Shown: one piece after another, positions 1 through 4,072 of the stretch
Numbering within the stretch: position 1 is the stretch's first letter
Layout of the letters: each line of letters opens with the position of its first letter
Virus record (IMG/VR): IMGVR_UViG_3300031957_003414
Location: 1-20,296 of that record
Strand: one strand, 5' to 3'
Origin: a virus
Length of the DNA: 20,296 nt
The notes under the pieces: model-generated
What the model was told of the DNA's origin: nothing
The model's database searches: none
What the model saw: the letters and a program-made list of their open reading frames with translations, nothing else
Program-made: the position numbers and the translations under genes

Positions 1-353
1 TTACCTCGAACAAGGACTGGTGAGTAGTATCGCTTTCGCGCAAACATTTTCTTAGCTTCATTCTTTAGATTTTGATCGTCATTTTCAACACCATCTCGCC
101 AAAGCTTAGATGCAAAGTCACAGATTGGGCATTCGCCTCCATCGTTGCGCTTGTTGCAATAGATTCCAGGATTCTTTCCTACATTGTAGTGAAAGTGGAA
201 TTCACGGAACGGATCGCCATCTGCAGTTGGAAGAATTCGAATCATCTGGTCTCCAGCTTTTGGTCGCCACATAGTTGATTTGCTTCCAGATGGTTTTCCA
301 CCGGTTTTACTCGCGTTTAATTTAGCACGCATTGCTTCAAGATTAATAGCCAT
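1..353 (-). CDS. 32: Single-stranded DNA-binding protein, T4 gp32-like (3' end outside the window)
   Basis: Binds single-stranded DNA cooperatively during replication, recombination and repair. Only the first 117 residues are in the window; the frame is open to position 1. Residues 34-42 (GDQMIRILP) match the start of the gp32 core domain. A zinc site is visible as H53, C66, C75 and C78; the H-x12-C spacing is the same as T4 H64/C77, and the final C-x2-C (CPIC) is also conserved. The basic stretch around residues 101-109 followed by YYSPVLV matches T4's KRKTSYWANILV. The ATG at 353-351 is chosen because GGAG sits about nine bases upstream and homology starts at once. It has its own sigma-70-type promoter at 437-465 and a 77-nt leader that may be an autoregulatory site. 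Family assignment is firm; the C-terminal acidic tail cannot be seen. Confidence 0.93.
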   Translation of the reverse strand, partial: MAINLEAMRAKLNASKTGGKPSGSKSTMWRPKAGDQMIRILPTADGDPFREFHFHYNVGKNPGIYCNKRNDGGECPICDFASKLWRDGVENDDQNLKNEAKKMFARKRYYSPVLVRG

Positions 354-430
354 AATAATTTACTCCATTGGTTATTTTTTTGTGTTTTATCACTAAGGTA
401 GGCAGGGTTTCGACCATACCCCCATCGTGT
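354..430 (-). promoter_or_regulatory. Leader of the gp32-like gene with candidate pseudoknot operator
   Basis: About 77 nt separate the predicted transcription start from the ATG. On the transcript, G423-G421 can pair with C407-C405, and G420-A417 plus G415-G414 can pair with U400-C397 plus C402-C401 with one bulged base, giving an H-type pseudoknot order. It ends about 43 nt before the ATG, and the remaining linker is A-rich and largely G-free until the Shine-Dalgarno. T4 gene 32 mRNA is known to carry a pseudoknot in about this position, which nucleates gp32 binding over an unstructured AU-rich operator. The first stem here is only 3 bp, so the fold is inferred. Confidence 0.4.
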
Positions 431-431
431 A

Positions 432-478
432 TTTATATTATAACATAGTTTTGATACCTTGTCAAGTATTTTTTTAAA
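432..478. repeat. Direct repeat, copy 1 of a 47-bp promoter cassette
   Basis: Positions 432-478 match 1695-1741 with one mismatch over 47 bp. The copy holds the whole P1 promoter plus the upstream A/T tract. The repeat ends near the promoter limits, so it looks like a duplicated or conserved promoter cassette and not part of a gene duplication. Confidence 0.9.
437..465 (-). promoter_or_regulatory. Strong sigma-70-type promoter P1 (upstream of gp32-like gene)
   Basis: Perfect TTGACA (465-460) and TATAAT (442-437) separated by 17 bp, with a TGT extended -10 directly before TATAAT and an A/T tract upstream of the -35. Transcription should start near 430. A TATAAATA sequence, the T4 late-promoter consensus, immediately follows the -10 box at 437-430, so a late start is also conceivable. 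The core is a near-identical copy of P2 at 1700-1728. Confidence 0.9.
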
Positions 479-491
479 GTTTTTTAGAAAA

Positions 492-564
492 TAGGCACTG
501 TAGGATTTGAACCTACGACCAAAGGATTATGAGTCCCCTGCGCTAACCGCTGCGCCAAGTGCCC
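492..564 (-). tRNA. tRNA with CAU anticodon (probably Ile-CAU, else elongator Met)
   Basis: Full cloverleaf of 73 nt on the minus strand. The acceptor stem is GGGCACT/AGTGCCT with a G-U first pair, the D stem GCGC/GCGC, the anticodon loop CTCATAA, and the T arm GTAGG-TTCAAAT-CCTAC; the discriminator is A. The 3' CCA is not encoded. Around the anticodon and variable loop, the stretch TTGGTCG closely resembles E. coli tRNA-Ile2, whose CAU anticodon is modified to lysidine and reads AUA. That would suit this AUA-rich genome, but sequence alone does not exclude Met. Confidence 0.92.
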
Positions 565-580
565 ATGAAACTTACATTTC

Positions 581-916
581 CTAATTACATCTATAGAGTC
601 GCACGTAATCAGCTGGACTTCCATGGATTTGCCATCCGGCTTCGAACCATGAGAAATTTGAAGCGGCATTGATAAAGCAAAACTTACCAACGTTTAGCCC
701 GTCTTGATTATACATCCATAAACAACTGGAATCTTCGATGTAAACCAAATTGATTTTGATTTTATCTTGTGCAGGTGCTTTAATGGTCATGCTGCCTTTC
801 TCCATTAAGAAATAACTGCTATAGCATGTTGATAAACTCTCGGAATAACGACCGAACCAAGGCGAGTCGTCAGCTTGAGCCGTTCCGATAAGTGTAGAAA
901 ATAATAATGATAACAT
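581..916 (-). CDS. Predicted exported small protein with four cysteines
   Basis: Not a family I recognise. The ATG at 916-914 is chosen because a very strong AAAGGAGGACAA site precedes it; longer in-frame starts would run into the upstream terminator hairpin. This gives 111 aa. The N terminus (MLSLLFSTLIGTAQA, then DD) looks like a short signal peptide with an AQA cleavage site, although it lacks the usual positive residues. The mature part of about 96 residues has four cysteines (in STCYS, SSCLW, KFCFI and the C-terminal YRCN), enough for two disulfides, and many aromatic residues. It lies between two tRNA genes. By inference it acts in the periplasm or envelope, perhaps in superinfection exclusion or envelope modification; a membrane-anchored role is not excluded. 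Confidence 0.7.
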   Translation of the reverse strand: MLSLLFSTLIGTAQADDSPWFGRYSESLSTCYSSYFLMEKGSMTIKAPAQDKIKINLVYIEDSSCLWMYNQDGLNVGKFCFINAASNFSWFEAGWQIHGSPADYVRLYRCN

Positions 917-934
917 TTGTCCTCCTTTGTTATT

Positions 935-990
935 AAAAAATCCCCTTGATTCTCTACATGCATCCTGTACATAAGGTACTAGCAAGGGGA
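935..990 (-). terminator. Intrinsic terminator after tRNA-Arg
   Basis: On the minus strand TCCCCTTG (990-983) pairs with CAAGGGGA (948-941), an 8-bp stem, followed by six T (940-935). The 34-nt loop contains its own GTAC/GTAC hairpin. It starts four bases after the encoded CCA of the tRNA, so it probably ends the tRNA transcript and may also assist 3' processing. Confidence 0.75.
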
Positions 991-993
991 AAG

Positions 994-1070
994 TGGTACT
1001 CCCGACAGGATTCGAACCTGTGACCGTCCGCTTAGAAGGCGGATGCTCTATCCAACTGAGCTACGGAAGC
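994..1070 (-). tRNA. tRNA-Arg (anticodon TCT)
   Basis: Full 77-nt cloverleaf on the minus strand. The acceptor is GCTTCCG/CGGGAGT with G-U pairs, the D arm GCTC-AGTTGGATA-GAGC, the anticodon loop CTTCTAA with TCT, and the T arm ACAGG-TTCGAAT-CCTGT; the CCA end (996-994) is encoded. It reads AGA, a codon favoured in AT-rich phage genes and often rare in hosts. A hairpin terminator abuts its 5' end and another follows its 3' end. Confidence 0.96.
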
Positions 1071-1098
1071 AAAAAGCGGCCTTTTGAAAGGAGACCGC
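1071..1098 (-). terminator. Terminator-like hairpin T1 abutting tRNA-Arg
   Basis: On the minus strand GCGG and CCTTT pair with AAAGG and CCGC around an internal bulge, followed by TTTTT. It follows the 71-aa gene. The T run ends exactly at the first base of tRNA-Arg, so it is either a leaky terminator or a processing hairpin. Its 16-bp 3' side (1071-1086) is repeated exactly in the hairpin at 1363-1390. Confidence 0.7.
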
Positions 1099-1110
1099 AA
1101 ACCTATGAGA

Positions 1111-1326
1111 TTAGCCTTTATTATTAACAAAAGCTAACAGAATCTCTGCTTGTGAGATAATCTCATCCATTGTTGGATAAGATGGCCACTTAGCATCTTT
1201 AGGTTGAATAGCGTTTGACTGAACTGCAAACTCTACCTCGTGTCTTAAAGAATGATATCTTGCAACCAAGATATTTTCTGCTTGCGAAAGCAATCCTGCT
1301 CGCAATTCATATCCACTTTTACTCAT
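1111..1326 (-). CDS. Small conserved-type phage protein, 71 aa, unknown function
   Basis: The start is ATG 1326-1324 (MSKSGYELRAGLLSQ), with GGAG eight bases upstream; the longer in-frame ORF would begin inside the upstream terminator and is rejected. The protein is 71 aa, mostly helical by eye, with leucine/alanine-rich segments at residues 9-22 and 53-68 flanking a WPSYPTMDEI turn. The opening resembles short uncharacterised proteins I recall from T4-like phages of aquatic bacteria, but I cannot name a family. It sits between two hairpin terminators, so it is likely expressed by read-through from promoter P2. Its leader contains a CA-rich repeat at 1342-1358. Confidence 0.7.
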   Translation of the reverse strand: MSKSGYELRAGLLSQAENILVARYHSLRHEVEFAVQSNAIQPKDAKWPSYPTMDEIISQAEILLAFVNNKG

Positions 1327-1362
1327 TTTATCTCCTTCACGGTGTGCGTGTGTGTGAGTATT

Positions 1363-1390
1363 AAAAAGCGGCCTTTTGGTGGGTAGCCGC
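1363..1390 (-). terminator. Intrinsic terminator T2 after the 85-aa gene
   Basis: On the minus strand GCGGCT pairs with AGGCCGC with one bulge, the loop being roughly ACCCACCAAA, followed by TTTTT. It begins about 12 bp after the stop codon of the upstream gene. It shares an exact 16-bp segment (1363-1378) with T1 at 1071-1086. Confidence 0.7.
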
Positions 1391-1402
1391 GAACCCAAAG
1401 CA

Positions 1403-1660
1403 CTAAAACAGATTAACTGTTACATCTTGTGTTTGACTTGTGATGTTTCCAATTTGTGTATTGGAATTAAATGTACGATACGCTTGACGATCAATATCAT
1501 ATACGGTTTCCATTCCTTCTCTCAGGTTCCGTTCTTGATGAATCGTTGGAAACGTTCCATTTGGAGCCTCAGAAGGTCGGATAAAATTCATTGTTCGGTT
1601 TTCGCCACGTTGTGTGACAAATGTTCCGCTATATACTGTTGCACTAATTGTGTTACTCAT
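1403..1660 (-). CDS. Small protein resembling DUF2693 (SH3-like) phage proteins, 85 aa
   Basis: The start is ATG 1660-1658 with GGAGG just upstream, giving 85 aa; the longer ORF would run back through the promoter. The sequence has short beta-strand-like segments: residues 5-16 (ISATVYSGTFVT), residues 18-27 ending in RTMNF, and ETVYDIDRQAYRTFN at 51-65. The last segment resembles the C-terminal strand pair of DUF2693, a small phage/plasmid SH3-like fold (typical form VWDLEKNAWRSF). The match is from memory. It is the first gene after promoter P2 with a leader of about 33 nt, and terminator T2 follows, so it is probably made early and abundantly. Function unknown. Confidence 0.65.
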   Translation of the reverse strand: MSNTISATVYSGTFVTQRGENRTMNFIRPSEAPNGTFPTIHQERNLREGMETVYDIDRQAYRTFNSNTQIGNITSQTQDVTVNLF

Positions 1661-1694
1661 AAAACCTCCATTTTGTTTTGAGTCATTGCTGTTG

Positions 1695-1741
1695 TTTATA
1701 TTATAACATAGTTTTAATACCTTGTCAAGTATTTTTTTAAA
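1695..1741. repeat. Direct repeat, copy 2 of a 47-bp promoter cassette
   Basis: Matches 432-478 with one mismatch over 47 bp and contains promoter P2 with its upstream A/T tract. Confidence 0.9.
1700..1728 (-). promoter_or_regulatory. Strong sigma-70-type promoter P2
   Basis: TTGACA (1728-1723), 17-bp spacer, TATAAT (1705-1700), with an extended -10 TGT and A-rich upstream DNA. It drives the 85-aa gene and, by read-through of T2, probably the 71-aa gene and tRNA-Arg. Confidence 0.9.
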
Positions 1742-1745
1742 TTTT

Positions 1746-1817
1746 TTATTCGTAGAACGACATCCAAGTCCATACAAAGGCAAAGATGAAGCATACGACT
1801 CCAAAGAACGTTAACAT
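1746..1817 (-). CDS. 23-residue single-pass membrane micropeptide
   Basis: A 24-codon frame including the TAA stop. The ATG at 1817-1815 is preceded by GGAGGAACG, one of the best Shine-Dalgarno sites here, and lies about 17 nt after the predicted start of promoter P3. The encoded peptide is almost entirely one hydrophobic helix, with a core FFGVVCFIFAFVWTWM and a polar SFYE end, and one cysteine. No other gene fits between P3 and P2, so the peptide appears to be the sole product of a strong promoter. Phages use such peptides to block or modulate membrane enzymes, as lysis regulators or as exclusion factors; which applies is unknown. I infer it is real from the promoter, ribosome site and composition together. 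Confidence 0.68.
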   Translation of the reverse strand: MLTFFGVVCFIFAFVWTWMSFYE

Positions 1818-1840
1818 CGTTCCTCCATCGTTATGTTTAT

Positions 1841-1869
1841 ATTATAACATATCCAAAAGGGTTTGTCAA
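1841..1869 (-). promoter_or_regulatory. Strong sigma-70-type promoter P3
   Basis: TTGACA (1869-1864), 17-bp spacer, TATAAT (1846-1841) with an extended -10 TGT. The spacer differs from P1 and P2, so this is not simply a third copy. The TGA stop codon of the upstream 164-aa gene lies inside the TTGACA. It drives the 23-residue peptide. Confidence 0.88.
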
Positions 1870-2360
1870 GCGGAAAGGCAAACTTTTTTCAAAAAAAGTG
1901 ATTCTGCCTGTATTGTCTCCAATCTTTCGAGATAGAAGTCATTGTCAAAATGTCCTTCCATTTTGCCTTCCTGAAGCCACTTCATTTGGCGTTGAATGTA
2001 ACTTGCGATTTCTTCTTCGGTCTCGAAAAGATATTCAGAGTGATCCATTCCTTCTCGGATTGCTTTTTCGTATTGTGGGAACAGATTGATTGCTGTTTGG
2101 TAAACGTGTCGATAGTGAATTACATCTTCGAGATGTGTTTCTGCGGAGAAGGAAACATAAACTCTCGGAGTGCCAAATTTCTCTTTTGTTTGAAGAACGC
2201 TGATGTTCGATCTGGTTACAATGTCTGTTGTGTAGGGTCTGTGCATTGGCCCTATCAAAGCATAGCCAATCCAGTTTGCGATTGTTCCTATGGTGTAAAA
2301 ATAATCTTTGTGTTCTTCGCTTTCGCTTCCCCACATGTTGTAATAAATTTGTTCAGTCAT
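1866..2360 (-). CDS. Hypothetical phage protein, 164 aa
   Basis: The ATG at 2360-2358 overlaps the TGA of the preceding gene as ATGA, with GGAGG upstream, so translation is probably coupled. The motif KEKFGTPRVYVSF near residues 59-71, followed by a helix, resembles the KEKFGxLRFY pattern seen in many small uncharacterised phage and bacterial proteins, but here Pro replaces the usual Gly/Leu. The C-terminal half is charged and probably helical (EEEIASYIQRQMKWLQEG). No membrane segment or catalytic motif is visible. It ends inside promoter P3. Function unknown. Confidence 0.75.
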   Translation of the reverse strand: MTEQIYYNMWGSESEEHKDYFYTIGTIANWIGYALIGPMHRPYTTDIVTRSNISVLQTKEKFGTPRVYVSFSAETHLEDVIHYRHVYQTAINLFPQYEKAIREGMDHSEYLFETEEEIASYIQRQMKWLQEGKMEGHFDNDFYLERLETIQAESLFLKKVCLSA

Positions 2361-2539
2361 TTACCCTCCAGTTCTTTCAGAACATTTTGAAGACGCAATA
2401 TCATGTTTGACGCTTCAAATATTTTTTCAATTATAAATTTTAATTCTGTCTCATTTAAATTATCATTGGCAACAGAATCGATTGCAATGGACTCAAACCT
2501 AATCAAGCGTGCCATTTCGTGCATTATTTCTTTTTTCAT
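2357..2539 (-). CDS. Small helical protein, 60 aa, unknown
   Basis: The ATG at 2539-2537 (MKKEIMHEMARLI) follows GGAG at good spacing, although it overlaps the end of the previous gene by 41 bp. It could form two helices, residues 2-20 and 29-58, the second (ETELKFIIEKIFEASNMILR) with a heptad-like pattern suggesting dimerisation. It is coupled to the next gene by an ATGA overlap. No family recognised. Confidence 0.65.
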   Translation of the reverse strand: MKKEIMHEMARLIRFESIAIDSVANDNLNETELKFIIEKIFEASNMILRLQNVLKELEGK

Positions 2540-2678
2540 TTTCTTTCTCCAGTTGTTGCAGGTATTTCTCGTCTACTGCCATTGGCATACCTGATACCAT
2601 AATTATCGAACAACCCCAAGGAAGCTTCTTCCTTGCCTCTATATTTGATCTTCTGATCATATCGATCAACGTAATCAC
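2499..2678 (-). CDS. Small hypothetical protein, 59 aa, GTG start
   Basis: I chose GTG at 2678-2676 because GGGAGG lies five bases upstream and the preceding gene stops at 2680; the longer ATG-started frame to 2825 would overlap that gene by about 146 bp with no supporting ribosome site. The result is 59 aa: an amphipathic start (ITLIDMIRRSN), a hydrophobic centre (WGCSIIMVSGMPM) and a highly charged C terminus (LQQLEKENEKRNNAR). It begins an apparent cluster of three overlapping small genes that can also be served by promoter P4. Function unknown. Confidence 0.6.
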   Translation of the reverse strand: MITLIDMIRRSNIEARKKLPWGCSIIMVSGMPMAVDEKYLQQLEKENEKRNNARNGTLD

Positions 2679-2679
2679 A

Positions 2680-3486
2680 TCATCCTCCCTGTATAAAGTG
2701 TGTGTAGTGTAGGGAATAGAAATGGTTTTCTTCAGAAGATCTCCAAATAGCATAAGAAGTGTCTCTTTCTTTTCTCTTGTTGTCTCGAACAATTGCTTGA
2801 CACTTTGGAATAACTTCGGGATCATTATCCAAATCCTCTTCCTCTATATTAATAATATAACATGTTTCTGTTATGTTGTCAAGTGAAAAAAGCAACTTTT
2901 CTTCTTCACCAAGTTGGCCAATGCCAATTGTCGAGATTCTAGAAATAATTTTTTTTTCGTGCAACTTTCCAAAGTCAGGCGGGGTGTGTTTACAATACAT
3001 TAGGTTTTGTATTGTCGAATAAATAAAATAATTTACCTTTGAAAAGTATTTCAAAGCTGTTCCTGCACCAGCGATCTCCATTATTTTTTTATTGTCTAAT
3101 ATAATAAGGTTTTCGTACATGCCAGAGCGGGCGTATTCTTGCAAGACCCCAAAGTGGACTTTGTGTCTTAGTTTTTCTTCTCGAGAACAAAACTCAAGAT
3201 CGGGAACGATATAATAAACACTTGTTCTAAAGCCCTTGAGCGCCTCAAGAACGCGTAGAGAAGCTCCGGCAATCTTACCAGACCCACAAAGAAACAAAGA
3301 GGCCTCATCGTGCGATTTGAGCCCCTTCTGTGTGAATTTAAAGTCAATCTCATCATATTCTTCGACACTTTCTTTTTTTGGTATGCCATTGTCTTCGTCG
3401 AGAACAATAATTTTATAATTTTTTGTATGAGGTTTGAATAACTCAACAATATTCTTTCCGGCTTCGCCGAGACCAACCATTAACAT
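2680..3486 (-). CDS. FtsZ/tubulin-like protein with degenerate GTPase motifs
   Basis: 268 aa. Segments align in order with FtsZ: an N-terminal glycine loop GLGEAGKN (5-12) against GVGGGGGN; a hydrophobic strand then CGSGKIAGAS (67-76) where FtsZ has the GGGTGTGA signature; a strand YYIVPD (91-96); a helix with EKLRHKVHFGVLQEYARSG; LIILDNKKI (127-135) against LIIIPNDKL; and FSKVNYFIYSTIQNL (148-162) like FtsZ helix H7. The T7 loop NxDFAD is reduced to PDFGK (170-174), and the signature loop has lost most glycines and threonines, so GTP hydrolysis is doubtful. The start overlaps the upstream stop, with GGAGG. An internal promoter, P4, lies in its 3' part. Phage tubulins such as PhuZ position replicating DNA; here a scaffold role or interference with host FtsZ is speculation. 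Confidence 0.6.
   Translation of the reverse strand: MLMVGLGEAGKNIVELFKPHTKNYKIIVLDEDNGIPKKESVEEYDEIDFKFTQKGLKSHDEASLFLCGSGKIAGASLRVLEALKGFRTSVYYIVPDLEFCSREEKLRHKVHFGVLQEYARSGMYENLIILDNKKIMEIAGAGTALKYFSKVNYFIYSTIQNLMYCKHTPPDFGKLHEKKIISRISTIGIGQLGEEEKLLFSLDNITETCYIINIEEEDLDNDPEVIPKCQAIVRDNKRKERDTSYAIWRSSEENHFYSLHYTHFIQGG
2854..2882 (-). promoter_or_regulatory. Sigma-70-type promoter P4 inside the FtsZ-like gene
   Basis: TTGACA (2882-2877), 17-bp spacer, TATATT (2859-2854), with an extended -10 TGT. It lies within codons for the LDNITETCYI segment of the FtsZ-like protein and would supply the three small genes downstream. Confidence 0.75.
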
Positions 3487-3689
3487 TTTTCCTCCAATAA
3501 TGACATATAACTCTGTGGTATGTTGTATTCTTTAAAATCTTTGAGAAGAAGTACGATGCAACAATTATACAATCGCGATTGTCCTCTTATCTTCTTTTTA
3601 ATAATTCCAATATCACCGTTTGAATAACCAAAAACATTTTCATATTCAAATGGTGATTTATTTAGAACCACTAGGTCTCCAACCTTCAT
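3480..3689 (-). CDS. Small SH3/KOW-like barrel protein, paralogue 3 of 3 (69 aa)
   Basis: 69 aa with the pattern VGDLVVL near the N terminus, then GYSNGDIGIIKKK at 21-33, then a strand CCIVLLL and a final IPQSYMSLL. The two upstream proteins share this order, so the three look like paralogues. The GDL/GDIG spacing resembles small SH3-like or KOW-type barrels that bind nucleic acid or protein, but I cannot name a family. The ATG at 3689 is supported by AGGAG, within a 32-bp overlap with the previous gene. Its stop overlaps the start of the FtsZ-like gene. Confidence 0.7.
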   Translation of the reverse strand: MKVGDLVVLNKSPFEYENVFGYSNGDIGIIKKKIRGQSRLYNCCIVLLLKDFKEYNIPQSYMSLLEEKC

Positions 3690-3894
3690 CTTCTTCTCCT
3701 AATCTTGATAAGTATTCTAGCGGAATTGTCTCCGTCTGTTCATTTCTAAATAGTTTTACTCTTGCGAGTGGGTTTCCAAATCCGATAGTAACTTTAAGCA
3801 CTAGACCAATATCGCCTGTCTGATAAGTTTGCCATTTCCACTTCAAATAAGGAAATGTAACTATCACGAGATCTCCGGCTTTAATTTGATCCAC
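3658..3894 (-). CDS. Small SH3/KOW-like barrel protein, paralogue 2 of 3 (78 aa)
   Basis: 78 aa starting at GTG 3894-3892, overlapping the end of the previous gene by 14 bp with a weak AAAGGTG site; no ATG fits better. It shares AGDLVIV (6-12), then YQTGDIGLVLKV (24-35), a strand ARVKLF and IPLEYLSRL (57-65) with its neighbours. The C terminus (GEEDEGWRPSGSK) is polar and overlaps the next gene. Likely co-translated with both neighbours. Function unknown; nucleic-acid or replisome contact is an inference from the fold-like pattern and the adjacent polymerase. Confidence 0.68.
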   Translation of the reverse strand: MDQIKAGDLVIVTFPYLKWKWQTYQTGDIGLVLKVTIGFGNPLARVKLFRNEQTETIPLEYLSRLGEEDEGWRPSGSK

Positions 3895-4072
3895 TGATCA
3901 CCTTTATCTCTTCAGCCCAGAACGGTGCATAATCTTTTCGAGATCCAAGCATTGTCCAATAAATTGTTGTTTCTTTTGTAACTCTGTCTATCTTGACAAT
4001 TATACCAATCTCTCCGTTCTTATAGCCAGTTGACCTACTATTGACAACCTCGATTAGATCTCCGACTACCAT
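3881..4072 (-). CDS. Small SH3/KOW-like barrel protein, paralogue 1 of 3 (63 aa)
   Basis: 63 aa. ATG 4072-4070 overlaps the polymerase stop (ATGGTAG), with AAGGAG five bases upstream, so it is translationally coupled to the polymerase. The pattern is VGDLIEV (3-9), GYKNGEIGIIVKI (16-28), a strand ETTIYWTML and FWAEEIKVI. It is the most compact of the three paralogues. The direct coupling suggests stoichiometric production with the polymerase; a role as a polymerase accessory factor is speculative. Confidence 0.7.
   Translation of the reverse strand: MVVGDLIEVVNSRSTGYKNGEIGIIVKIDRVTKETTIYWTMLGSRKDYAPFWAEEIKVISGSN

Noticed and set aside
917-985. N-terminal extension of the exported protein to position 985
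   Set aside because: It would start inside the terminator hairpin after tRNA-Arg and lacks a ribosome site; the ATG at 916 has an excellent one and gives a signal-like start.
492-1070. tRNA genes as a possible phage attachment site or integration scar
   Set aside because: No integrase, no duplicated tRNA 3' segment, and the tRNAs sit among phage genes; they read as phage-encoded tRNAs.
2679-2825. Longer form (108 aa) of the 59-aa protein starting at ATG 2825
   Set aside because: It would overlap the FtsZ-like gene by about 146 bp without a ribosome site, whereas GTG 2678 lies five bases after GGGAGG.
3480-4072. Frameshifted remnants of one larger gene
   Set aside because: Each of the three frames has its own start, a ribosome site or coupling, and repeats the same whole-domain pattern, so tandem paralogues explain them better.
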